From Exiguobacterium acetylicum (GTDB taxonomy: Bacteria > Bacillota > Bacilli > Exiguobacteriales > Exiguobacteriaceae): a DNA stretch of 64,000 nt. The stretch is from contig NZ_CP082333.1 of assembly GCF_019890935.1 (NCBI RefSeq), positions 2,134,001 through 2,198,000 of the forward strand, written 5' to 3'. Under the pieces are notes generated by a model. It saw only the letters and a program-made list of their open reading frames with translations. It did not search any database and had not been told where the DNA came from. Positions 36,979 to 44,797 of the stretch are shown here, piece after piece. Positions within the stretch are counted from its first letter, which is position 1. The number at the start of each line of letters is the position of its first letter. The translations under genes and the position numbers were made by a program.

Positions 36979-37520
36979 CAGTATGTTCCCTTACGTTCTT
37001 CTAATTCTTCTGCTGAATAGTCTTCCTTATCTCGCAAACGGTGCGCTAGTCGTCCGGATGCATTTGCTGCAATGGCCGCGACGATATCATCCATGAACGT
37101 ATTGACTTTTCCGTCCCCAAGTTTCGTATCGAGTTCTTTGATGATACCAACCTTTGCTTTATCCAAATATCCAAATGTCGTAACCGCAATCGAACCATAC
37201 GTGTTGACGGCACCAATCGCAATCGTCTCATCTACGCCAAATAGCCCTTCATCGCTTTGGATGATGGACAGCAGAGGTTCTGATAATAACCCTTTTTCCG
37301 CCAGGATGTCTAGTTCTGCTCCGACGAGAATCGCATGTTGTAATTCACGTTTTTCAAGAACACGTTCTACTGAACTGACACATGTTTCAATTGTCAGATC
37401 CACTGTGTATGGGGCCTGCATTTGGTACACGATCTCAGCGATTGCATGAATCGTCACCCCACGTTCGTGTAACTTATCGATAGCTGCCTGTTTGACCTCT
37501 TTTGAATGTGTTTTCTTCAT
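36978..37520 (-). CDS. Phosphatidylglycerophosphatase A-like protein (YutG type)
   Basis: 180 residues starting MKKTHSKEVKQAAIDKL, with helical regions DKLHERGVTIHAIAEIVYQMQ and a conserved ITT-like block GAVNTYGSIAVTTFGYLDK, then DKLGDGKVNTFMDDIVAAIAA-like segment. This matches the PgpA-related YutG family, which makes phosphatidylglycerol from PGP. ATG 37520 has GGAGAGG upstream. First gene of the operon with the PAP2 enzyme. Confidence 0.88.
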   Translation of the reverse strand: MKKTHSKEVKQAAIDKLHERGVTIHAIAEIVYQMQAPYTVDLTIETCVSSVERVLEKRELQHAILVGAELDILAEKGLLSEPLLSIIQSDEGLFGVDETIAIGAVNTYGSIAVTTFGYLDKAKVGIIKELDTKLGDGKVNTFMDDIVAAIAANASGRLAHRLRDKEDYSAEELEERKGTY

Positions 37521-37665
37521 GACTATATCCACCTCTCCAACAAAGTACCTCATTAGTATACACGGATTCTGAAGCTCCTCTCAAACTTCTTTGACATCGA
37601 CGCCAGAATCCGTCATGATTATTTTGTAAAGCGTTATCATTTCAGGGGAAAGTAGGGGATTTTCG

Positions 37666-38178
37666 ATGAACATCGGGGTTGTATTGTTTCCATCGAAACG
37701 CGTTCAAGATTTTGCCAATTCATACCGAAAGAGATATGACTCGAAGTATGCACTGATCACACCTCATATCACGCTACGGGAGCGGATGGAAGTGGATGAG
37801 ACAGAATTAGACCACATCGTAACGGAGTTGAATCGAATCGCGTCCGAAACGAAGCCTGTCAATTTGCACATCCAAGGAGCTCGTTCGTTCCATCCGACGA
37901 ACAATGTCTTGTTCCTTAAAGTAATGCCGACGGATGAGTTAGAGCAATTACATCGCGCTTTGCATACTGGTCCACTCGAACATAAGCCGAAATACGATTT
38001 CTTGCCACATATCACGATTGGTCAAGAACTGTCGGATGTCGAACTGTTCGACGTGTTAGAACGTCTCAAGATGGAAGATATTCGTTTCCAAGAGGACGTC
38101 ACGAAAATGGCTTTATTGTATGAACTGGAGAACGGTGCTTGGAGTGTCTATGAGACATTCCGCTTCACAGGTCAATGA
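37666..38178 (+). CDS. yjcG: YjcG-like 2H phosphoesterase (2'-5' RNA ligase family)
   Basis: 170 residues with the two HxT motifs PHITL (His34) and PHITI (about His115) that define 2H phosphoesterases. Size and sequence fit YjcG/UPF0477. Family members act on 2'-5' or cyclic phosphodiester bonds in RNA or small molecules; substrate unknown. Preceded by GGGGAAAGTAGGGG. Confidence 0.92.
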   Translation: MNIGVVLFPSKRVQDFANSYRKRYDSKYALITPHITLRERMEVDETELDHIVTELNRIASETKPVNLHIQGARSFHPTNNVLFLKVMPTDELEQLHRALHTGPLEHKPKYDFLPHITIGQELSDVELFDVLERLKMEDIRFQEDVTKMALLYELENGAWSVYETFRFTGQ

Positions 38179-38182
38179 ATGA

Positions 38183-38401
38183 TTAAACTTCCCGGTCGAA
38201 GCTTCGACCGGGAAGTTTTAGTTCTGGTAATACACCGTATGCATTTGCCTGTTCTTCTAAAAAATCGTCAGTTTCATGTTCGCGGTAAGGATCAGTTGGG
38301 CGTATCGGTTGAACCCGAGCGACTGGCTCAGTCTTTAGTTGTGGATCGACACGAACTTGACGGTTCACGTATTGTACGACTGTAAAATCGATTGCATTCA
38401 T
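38183..38401 (-). CDS. Hypothetical protein, 72 aa
   Basis: MNAIDFTVVQYVNRQVRV, then a proline/charged segment PIRPTDPYREHETDDFLEEQ and ANAYGVLPEL. GAGGAAG lies upstream of the ATG. The last 12 codons (KLPGRSFDREV) read through the yjcG terminator stem, and the stop codon lies at its far edge. This is unusual, so either the gene really shares the hairpin or its true end was altered. Function unknown. Confidence 0.55.
   Translation of the reverse strand: MNAIDFTVVQYVNRQVRVDPQLKTEPVARVQPIRPTDPYREHETDDFLEEQANAYGVLPELKLPGRSFDREV
38184..38219. terminator. Terminator of yjcG, lying inside the 72-aa ORF
   Basis: Perfect arms of 17 bp starting AAACTTCCCGGTCGAAG, followed by TTTTA on the plus strand. 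Confidence 0.85.
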
Positions 38402-38466
38402 CCATTACACTTCCTCTCTCCTTCAACATGTTCATATTTGACACTTCCCCGATCCAGCACAAAAAA

Positions 38467-38497
38467 AACCAAGCCCCCTTCTCAGGAAAGCTTGGTT
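38467..38497 (-). terminator. Terminator of fabI
   Basis: Arms AACCAAGC/GCTTGGTT followed by eight T on the minus strand. Confidence 0.85.
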
Positions 38498-38511
38498 CAA
38501 TCTGTTATCTA

Positions 38512-39285
38512 TTAAAGAATGTGGAATCCGCTATCGACGTGAAGGATTTCTCCTGTCACCCCACTCGACATTTGTGAAAGCAAGAACAGTCCACTTTGAC
38601 CAATTTGTTCTGTCGTCACATTACGATGAAGTGGCGCACGTTCTTCGATGCTATCAAGAATGGAATTAAAGTCGCCAACACCTTTTGCGGATACTGTCCG
38701 AATTGGACCAGCTGAGATCGCATTGACACGAACGCCTTGCTGACCGTATTCAGCAGCGAGATAACGAACGCTTGCATCTAATGCGGCTTTCGCAACCCCC
38801 ATGACGTTGTAGTTTGGAACCATCTTCTCACCACCGAGGTATGTCAACGTGATGACTGATGCATCTTCCGTAAAGAAATCTTTCGCCGCCTTGACGACTG
38901 CTGTTAAGCTGTAAGCTGAGATATCAAGTGCTTGCGCGAACTGTTCACGCGTTACCCCAGAAAATTCACCACGAAGCGCTTCTTTATCCGCGAATGCGAT
39001 CGAGTGAGCAATCCCTGAAATCTTACCGTGGTCCGCATGAATCGTTTGGAAGACCTGTTCGATTTCTTCATCGCTCGTGACATCACACGTATAATAAGAA
39101 GCCGGACGTGATAATTCTTGTCCTAATTTTTCAAGTGGCGCCTTAAAACGTTCCCCGACATATGTAAATGCGAGGCTTGCTCCAGCAGCGTCGAGCGCAC
39201 GTGCGATGCCCCATGCAATCGAACGTTGGTTAATGACGCCCATGACGACGTACGTCTTGCCTTCGAGTGAAGGATAAATATTCAT
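38512..39285 (-). CDS. fabI: Enoyl-ACP reductase FabI
   Basis: 257 residues, SDR fold. Cofactor segment GVINQRSIAWGIA (16-28), active-site Tyr149 and Tyr159/Lys166 in YNVMGVAK. It reduces trans-2-enoyl-ACP with NAD(P)H in the last step of fatty acid elongation, and is the triclosan target. AAGGGGG precedes the ATG. The promoter carries a FapR box, as in B. subtilis. Confidence 0.97.
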   Translation of the reverse strand: MNIYPSLEGKTYVVMGVINQRSIAWGIARALDAAGASLAFTYVGERFKAPLEKLGQELSRPASYYTCDVTSDEEIEQVFQTIHADHGKISGIAHSIAFADKEALRGEFSGVTREQFAQALDISAYSLTAVVKAAKDFFTEDASVITLTYLGGEKMVPNYNVMGVAKAALDASVRYLAAEYGQQGVRVNAISAGPIRTVSAKGVGDFNSILDSIEERAPLHRNVTTEQIGQSGLFLLSQMSSGVTGEILHVDSGFHIL

Positions 39286-39302
39286 GATAAAGTCCCCCTT
39301 GA

Positions 39303-39320
39303 ATTAGTACCTGGTAATAA
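39303..39320. promoter_or_regulatory. FapR operator of fabI
   Basis: ATTAGTACCTGGTAATAA, a near-perfect FapR dyad, just downstream of the predicted start of transcription. FapR is released by malonyl-CoA. Confidence 0.8.
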
Positions 39321-39331
39321 AACCTATCTTC

Positions 39332-39360
39332 AGGTTACAAAAACGTAACGCTTCTGTCAA
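39332..39360 (-). promoter_or_regulatory. Promoter of fabI
   Basis: Minus strand TTGACA (39360-39355), 17-bp spacer, TAACCT (39337-39332). Confidence 0.75.
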
Positions 39361-39429
39361 CCATCGCTCTTGATATTGCGGATTTGATAAATTACGGTAA
39401 TATAGAAAGTGATAGAAAGTAGGGATGAA

Positions 39430-40599
39430 ATGAATCGATTCAAATCATTTACACAACGTTATGATCATACGTTGCTTTTTTTACTCGCCTGTCTGATGGT
39501 CATCAGTATCATCGCCATCTATACAGCACAACCTTCGCTTAAAGGTGCGATCAGTGCCATCAACTTCTCTGCCAAACAAATTCAATGGTATGTCATCGGC
39601 TTCATGGCGTTATCGGTCGTCATTTTCATCGATTATGAACAGTTGAAGCGATTCCACTGGTTTTTATATGGAGCAGGTATCGTATCATTGATCGGTCTTG
39701 TCGTTCTTCGAAACACACCAATCGTCACTGAAATCAAAGGGGCATACGGTTGGTATCAATTCCCAGTTATCGGTACGGTCCAACCTGCTGAGTTCATGAA
39801 GTTCTTTTTGATCGTGACGCTCGCTGCCGTCATTACCGAGCACAATGCGCGTTATGTTCAACATGAAAGAGATCTCTTGTTACTTATCAAGTTGGTCGCA
39901 GTTACAGCCTTGCCGCTCGGTCTTATCATCATTCAGCCCGATTTAGGGATCGGTTTGATTCTATGCGTCATCCTCGCATGTGCGATGTTGTTATCAGGAC
40001 TAAACTGGAAATGGCTTTTGACGATGTTCGGTCTGTTCGCTGGAGCTGTCATCATCTTCTTTTACCTGTTCTTTTTCCAAAATGATTTGCTCGCAACCTT
40101 TTTCCCAGGTCACGCGATGAACCGGATCATGGCTTGGTTACAACCGTTCGAATATGCGGATGATCTGTCGTACCAGCTCGTCCAAGCAATCAACGCAACA
40201 GGTTCAGGGCAAATGTTCGGCGTTGGATACGGGAAACTGCAAGTGTTCGTTCCGGAATTGCATACAGACTTCATCTTTACGACGATTGCCTCACACTACG
40301 GTTTCATCGGAGCTGCCATCGTCTTGATCGTCTTGTTCCTGTTCGTCTATCGCTTGATCCAGATTGCTCTCGAAACAGCAGATCCATTTGGTACCTATAT
40401 CGTGACAGGATACGTCGCGATGTTTACGTTCCAAATCTTCCAAAACATCGGGATGACGATTGGTGTCTTACCAATCACAGGTCTTCCCTTACCGTTCATC
40501 AGTTATGGGGGATCAACGATGATCGTAAACCTCGTCGGTCTAGGATTGATCATGGCAATCGCCTCTCAATCTCGTATTTCCATGTTCGATGAAGACTAA
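39430..40599 (+). CDS. rodA: SEDS-family cell-wall polymerase, probable RodA
   Basis: 389 residues, ten membrane helices. N-terminus YDHTLLFLLACLMVISIIAI; QPSLKGAISAINFSAKQIQWY; key family motifs KGAYGWYQFPVIGTVQPAEFMK, QPDLGIGLIL (contains the catalytic-region Asp) and the C-terminal GLPLPFISYGGSTM. It polymerises lipid II for elongation, with a class B PBP. Start at ATG 40 bases downstream of the first GTG; weak AGGG ribosome site. RodA rather than FtsW because an ftsW-position gene is at the left edge. Confidence 0.88.
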   Translation: MNRFKSFTQRYDHTLLFLLACLMVISIIAIYTAQPSLKGAISAINFSAKQIQWYVIGFMALSVVIFIDYEQLKRFHWFLYGAGIVSLIGLVVLRNTPIVTEIKGAYGWYQFPVIGTVQPAEFMKFFLIVTLAAVITEHNARYVQHERDLLLLIKLVAVTALPLGLIIIQPDLGIGLILCVILACAMLLSGLNWKWLLTMFGLFAGAVIIFFYLFFFQNDLLATFFPGHAMNRIMAWLQPFEYADDLSYQLVQAINATGSGQMFGVGYGKLQVFVPELHTDFIFTTIASHYGFIGAAIVLIVLFLFVYRLIQIALETADPFGTYIVTGYVAMFTFQIFQNIGMTIGVLPITGLPLPFISYGGSTMIVNLVGLGLIMAIASQSRISMFDED

Positions 40600-40601
40600 A
40601 C

Positions 40602-40644
40602 ACAAATAAAAGGCAGTGGACCGAGTCCATTGCCTTTTATTTGT
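40602..40644. terminator. Bidirectional terminator between rodA and the pseudouridine synthase gene
   Basis: Perfect 14-bp arms ACAAATAAAAGGCA/TGCCTTTTATTTGT with inner TGGAC/GTCCA. Confidence 0.92.
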
Positions 40645-40652
40645 GTACTTTA

Positions 40653-41537
40653 TCATTCCAGTCGGAGATCCTCAGGAAGTGGTGCTTCAAAACGAACCCG
40701 TTCTCCCGTCGCAGGATGAAGGAACGTTGCTGACGCACTATGGAGCGCCTGACGCGGAAGTAACGGGTTCCCTTGATACATCGTATCGCCAATCAAGGGA
40801 TGCCCAAGAAAAGCAAGATGGACACGAATTTGGTGTGTCCGACCTGTCTCTAGTCGGATATCGAGTAATGAGATTTCTTGGTTAAAGGCTTGAACTAGAC
40901 GGCTATTTAAGATATGCGTAATGGCTCGTTGACCATCTGGTCGTACCATCCGTTCCATGAAAGAATGATCGGTTTGACCAATCGGTTGATCAATCGTTTG
41001 TACCGGTACGTTTCCGGGTGCATACGCTAAATAATGTCGTTCTAATTCATTGGATCGTTGCATGAGACTCATCCGGTGATGGGCAAGCCCGTGTTTCGCG
41101 AACAAGACAAGACCACTCGTATCACGATCGAGCCGATTAACGATATGGATTGCATACGGAATTCCTTGTTTTCGGTAATAACCAAGGACATAGTTCGATA
41201 ATGAGCGTTCCGGATGCAGTCGTGACGGAATCGATGCCATGCCCGGCGGTTTATTGACGACGAGCAACCAATCATCTTCAAACAAAATATCAAGTTCCCC
41301 TTCTGTCGCCACCATATCCGGTGCTGGTGTCTCTTCCGGGAAGAAGACATGGACATGATCACCCGCGTGTAAGACGTCGTGGACGTTAACATGCTGACCA
41401 TTACGCGTGATATCCCCATGATTTTTAATCGATACTAACATTTTTCGCGAAATCCCTAAGCGGGTCGTACAAAAATGACTGACACGCCAGCCATCCTCGA
41501 TGTCAGTCACCATCTGTTGTAGCTGAAATCCATTCAT
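40653..41537 (-). CDS. RluA-family pseudouridine synthase (YjbO-like)
   Basis: 294 residues. An S4-like N-terminal region (LGISRKMLVSIKNHGDI), then the catalytic RluA motif NRLDRDTSGLVLFAK with active Asp, and the C-terminal GRTHQIRVHLAFLGHPLIGD motif. Isomerises uridine in rRNA or tRNA. Position next to ppnK and relQ matches yjbO. Target site unknown. Confidence 0.94.
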   Translation of the reverse strand: MNGFQLQQMVTDIEDGWRVSHFCTTRLGISRKMLVSIKNHGDITRNGQHVNVHDVLHAGDHVHVFFPEETPAPDMVATEGELDILFEDDWLLVVNKPPGMASIPSRLHPERSLSNYVLGYYRKQGIPYAIHIVNRLDRDTSGLVLFAKHGLAHHRMSLMQRSNELERHYLAYAPGNVPVQTIDQPIGQTDHSFMERMVRPDGQRAITHILNSRLVQAFNQEISLLDIRLETGRTHQIRVHLAFLGHPLIGDTMYQGNPLLPRQALHSASATFLHPATGERVRFEAPLPEDLRLE

Positions 41538-41555
41538 GTTTCCATTTCCTTTACT

Positions 41556-42359
41556 TTAACGTCTTTCGTCTGCCAGGAAAGATTCCCGCACCCGTTGCCA
41601 GAACGGGAAAGAACGAAAACGAGCAAATTTCACTTTTTTATCAGAGACCCGGCATCGAATCGATGTCACGTTTTGATGAATGATCGAAGCATAGTGGTCA
41701 TAGGTCATCTGAAAATCAATCGGATTGACGGGACGAATTTCGACATCATGATGTTTCGGTAACAACATCGGTGAGCCGATCGTCCGGTAGACACGATTGT
41801 TGATGGAAGCCATCTCTGTAATTTGAATTGCTTCGAGCGCCGGGTGAACGATCGCTCCGCCGAGTGCCTTATTGTAAGCTGTCGAACCAGAAGGTGTTGA
41901 TACACACAACCCGTCCCCTCGGAATGTCTCGAAGTAGTCGCCTCGAATCGATAAATCACAAACGAGCGTCTGATTAAAACTTTTAATCGTACATTCATTC
42001 AAGGCAAGCAGTTGGTTGTGAGAACCGTCCGCATAATCAATCGAGAGTTCAAGCAACGGGTATTGAACCGTCGCTAAATCCTGCTTCGCGATATGATCAA
42101 TCAGTTCATCCATTTCTTCAGGGCGCCAATCCGCATAAAAACCAAGGTGCCCCGTATGAATCCCAACAAGCGTGATCGTCTCTACTTGATCGAGATACGA
42201 ATGAAACGCCTGTAGCATCGTTCCGTCTCCACCGATCGAGACGACGATTTCCGGCTGGCTGACATCAAGAATACATCCCCGATCCGTCAATGCCTGCTCG
42301 AGTTGCTGTTTCAGCGCATGAGATCGCTCATCATCACGAGCCGTGATTGCAAAACGCAT
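41556..42359 (-). CDS. ppnK: NAD kinase
   Basis: 267 residues with SIGGDGTMLQAFH (GGDG), LALNECTIKSF (NE motif) and TPSGSTAYNKALGGAIVHP. Phosphorylates NAD+ to NADP+. ATG 42359 taken because AGGGGG lies six bases upstream; ATG 42365 sits on the ribosome site. Lies between relQ and the pseudouridine synthase, in a likely operon, as in B. subtilis (yjbM-yjbN-yjbO). Confidence 0.96.
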   Translation of the reverse strand: MRFAITARDDERSHALKQQLEQALTDRGCILDVSQPEIVVSIGGDGTMLQAFHSYLDQVETITLVGIHTGHLGFYADWRPEEMDELIDHIAKQDLATVQYPLLELSIDYADGSHNQLLALNECTIKSFNQTLVCDLSIRGDYFETFRGDGLCVSTPSGSTAYNKALGGAIVHPALEAIQITEMASINNRVYRTIGSPMLLPKHHDVEIRPVNPIDFQMTYDHYASIIHQNVTSIRCRVSDKKVKFARFRSFPFWQRVRESFLADERR

Positions 42360-42369
42360 GGTCATCCCC

Positions 42370-43014
42370 CTACTCTTTTAATCGTTCAGACGCCTTAGCG
42401 TCGCGTTGAAAGACGAGTTGTGCGTCTTGGATTTCTACTTTCAGCTGGCTCATCTCCGCATCAAGCAAAAATGCTGCCTCTGCTGCACGACGCAGACGTT
42501 CACGCGTCTCTTCCGGAATATTTCCTTGGTACTTATAATTCAACGAATGTTCAATCGTTGCCCAGAAATTCATCGCAAGCGTTCGAATTTGGATCTCGAC
42601 TAACGTCGGAACTTCACCTTCGATCGTCTGTACCGGATAGGCAATGATGACGTGATACGATCGATAGCCACTATCCTTTTTTTGCGTAATGTAGTTTCGT
42701 TCTTCGACGATTTTAAAATCTCCGCGCGAGCGCAGCAGCTCAAGGACATGAATGATATCATCGACGAATTGACACATGATACGTAATCCGGCGATATCCT
42801 GCATGTCTTGTTCTAATGACTCACGCGCAATTGCTTTTCGTTCCGCTTTTTGAAGAATGCTCTTTACAGGTTTGACCCGTCCTGTGACAAATTCAATCGG
42901 TGAATGTTCTCCCCGTTGCTGAAATTGTTTACGAATCGCTTTTAGCTTAACTTTCAACTCATCGACCGCGATTTGATACGGTGCAAGAAATAAATCCCAA
43001 TTTTCTTTTGTCAT
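42370..43014 (-). CDS. relQ: Small alarmone synthetase RelQ (GTP pyrophosphokinase)
   Basis: 214 residues, synthetase domain only: EFVTGRVKPVKSILQKAERK, DIAGLRIMCQFVDDI, DSGYRSYHVIIAYP, VEIQIRTLAMNFWATIEHSLNYKY. It makes (p)ppGpp from ATP and GTP/GDP; in B. subtilis the tetramer (YjbM) is allosterically activated. ATG 43014 matches the YjbM start; the GTG codons upstream extend it by five residues. No hydrolase (HD) domain. Confidence 0.96.
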   Translation of the reverse strand: MTKENWDLFLAPYQIAVDELKVKLKAIRKQFQQRGEHSPIEFVTGRVKPVKSILQKAERKAIARESLEQDMQDIAGLRIMCQFVDDIIHVLELLRSRGDFKIVEERNYITQKKDSGYRSYHVIIAYPVQTIEGEVPTLVEIQIRTLAMNFWATIEHSLNYKYQGNIPEETRERLRRAAEAAFLLDAEMSQLKVEIQDAQLVFQRDAKASERLKE

Positions 43015-43110
43015 CTGATTTGTCACCACTTTTAATCGAATAGTATTGGTTCAGTGCCTGTTCCTACCTCATTCATGTTATCATATTTTCAGACATTCAA
43101 CTAGAAAGGC

Positions 43111-43692
43111 GTGATTCCGATTAGACAAGAATTGGAAATCGAATTTAAGAACTTATTGTCTGAACAAGAATATCTATCGTTATTTACCCATTATGCGTCA
43201 GCTAAACAACCCATTTGGCAAGCAAATGATTATTTTGATACGCCTGATTTTGAACTTCGAAAAAAAGGTGCTGCCTTGCGGATTCGTGAGAAAAAACAAG
43301 GACTCGTACTGACTTTAAAACAACCCCATGAGGAGGGGTTGCTTGAAACGCATGTCACGTTATCATCAACTGAAGCAGAAGATCTATTCAAATACGGTCT
43401 AATTCATTCCAAAGAAATGAATCAACAGTTGTCGTCTTTTGACTTGCAAGGTTCGTTGGAACATTTAGGTCGTTTGGAAACCGAACGAATCGAGACGGTG
43501 CTTCCTGAAGGCTTACTCGTTCTTGATAAAAGTCGCTATCTTGGACATACCGATTATGAGTTAGAGTTTGAGGTCAGCAACTTCGAACAAGGGCAAAAGG
43601 ATTTCGAGCGAATTCTTTCAGAACACGACATTCCCCAGCGCAAAACAAAAAATAAAATCGTCCGCTTCATGGAACGTAAAGCGCTTTCTTGA
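43111..43692 (+). CDS. CYTH-domain protein (YjbK-like)
   Basis: 193 residues; IEFKNLLSEQE carries the CYTH ExExK-type signature (ELEIEFK), followed by NDYFDTPDFELRKKGAALRIREKK and TLKQPHEEGLLE. CYTH proteins act on triphosphates (thiamine triphosphatase, inorganic triphosphatase). Divergent from relQ. GTG 43111 has its ribosome site only one base away; ATT 43120 fits AAGGCGTGAT spacing better, so a rare AUU start is possible. Confidence 0.88.
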   Translation: MIPIRQELEIEFKNLLSEQEYLSLFTHYASAKQPIWQANDYFDTPDFELRKKGAALRIREKKQGLVLTLKQPHEEGLLETHVTLSSTEAEDLFKYGLIHSKEMNQQLSSFDLQGSLEHLGRLETERIETVLPEGLLVLDKSRYLGHTDYELEFEVSNFEQGQKDFERILSEHDIPQRKTKNKIVRFMERKALS

Positions 43693-43786
43693 TTTTTCGT
43701 GTAAGAATGAACAAGCAAAACCTTTGCTCTTTCTTTTTTTTCGTTGCTAAAATAGGGTAACGATAACAACAGGAAGGGGTGAACGG

Positions 43787-44578
43787 ATGGAACACGCACA
43801 ATGTAACGGATCTTATTGTTCATTGGACGAACCATCGATTCAACAACCGACGAAACCTCTGGAAATCTATCATTTTCTAGATGTTACACAAACGGATGGT
43901 TTACGGTTGATACCCGTCCTCAAGAAGCTAGAGCTAGAATATGGTCATCTGTTCCGTCTTCGGACGATTGCAACGATTCCATGCGCTCCATCACGATCTG
44001 CATGTGATATGTCACCACTCGTCATTCTAAAAGCAATTGAGCTTCAAGGCAAGACGTTTGGTATGCGATTCATGCGACGCCTTCGAATGCTTCATAACGT
44101 CGAAGGAGAGAGTGCTTATAGTCGCCCATCATTGATGCGGCTAGCAGAAGCATTAACGGAGTATGGTTTGGATTTAGAAGAGTTTCATCGTGATGTCTCG
44201 TCGGATACAATTCAGCAAATGCTTGAGAAAGAAACCGAACTAGTCACCGAGTGGGATGTTCGGATTCTTCCGACACTTGCTTTCGTCGGAGACGAAGAAG
44301 CGATTAAAGCAGAAGGACCTTATGAGTATTTGGTGTATGTCTCGATCTTAAGTGAATTGCTAGATCATACGATCGAAAAACAACCGAAGCCACCACTCGA
44401 ACAATTCTTGAGACGGTATGAAACAGCAACAACGGCTGAAATCGCCTTTATTTATGACGCTCCTGAATCCCAGATTGAACACGAACTAAAAAAACTGGTC
44501 TTGCAACAAAAATGTGCTTCTCTATCGTACTGTGATGGAAAAGTATGGCGTCATTTAAAAGATTCGGCACACGCATGA
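43787..44578 (+). CDS. spxH: SpxH/YjbH-family ClpXP adaptor without CxxC
   Basis: 263 residues, DsbA-like thioredoxin fold with helical insert. KPLEIYHFLDVTQTDGLRLIPVLKKL aligns to the B. subtilis YjbH start, but the C-P-E-C active motif is replaced by Q-T-D-G (residues 35-38). Remaining cysteines are Cys6 and Cys11 near the N-terminus and Cys66/Cys73. SpxH delivers Spx to ClpXP. GGAAGGGGTGA precedes the ATG. Spx itself lies 6 kb away. Confidence 0.88.
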   Translation: MEHAQCNGSYCSLDEPSIQQPTKPLEIYHFLDVTQTDGLRLIPVLKKLELEYGHLFRLRTIATIPCAPSRSACDMSPLVILKAIELQGKTFGMRFMRRLRMLHNVEGESAYSRPSLMRLAEALTEYGLDLEEFHRDVSSDTIQQMLEKETELVTEWDVRILPTLAFVGDEEAIKAEGPYEYLVYVSILSELLDHTIEKQPKPPLEQFLRRYETATTAEIAFIYDAPESQIEHELKKLVLQQKCASLSYCDGKVWRHLKDSAHA

Positions 44579-44588
44579 TAAAAACAAT

Positions 44589-44625
44589 AAAAGGGACAGT
44601 TCAGCGTGCTGAACTGTCCCTTTTT
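44589..44625 (+). terminator. Terminator of spxH
   Basis: Perfect 17-bp arms starting AAAAGGGACAGTTCAGC. Confidence 0.93.
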
Positions 44626-44641
44626 GTGTTCAATCATAGAC

Positions 44642-44682
44642 AAAAGAAAAAGTCCCTCCTGACGAGAAGGACTTTTTCTTTT
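44642..44682. terminator. Second hairpin between spxH and pepF, bidirectional
   Basis: Perfect 14-bp arms AAAAGAAAAAGTCC/GGACTTTTTCTTTT; likely terminator of pepF on the minus strand. From here to 44797 I see nothing else. Confidence 0.8.
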
Positions 44683-44797
44683 GACCACTGGATGGGGGAA
44701 AAAGAGAATCGACTGGGGAATGTGACCCTCTTCACAATATAAGTATATCGTGGACTTCGCCTCTTTTCCACTCTTTGTTCACTTTGTCACAAAGATG

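Noticed and set aside
37625-37645. Possible catabolite-responsive element TGTAAAGCGTTATCA
   Set aside because: One base too many between the arms for the cre consensus; two positions fail.
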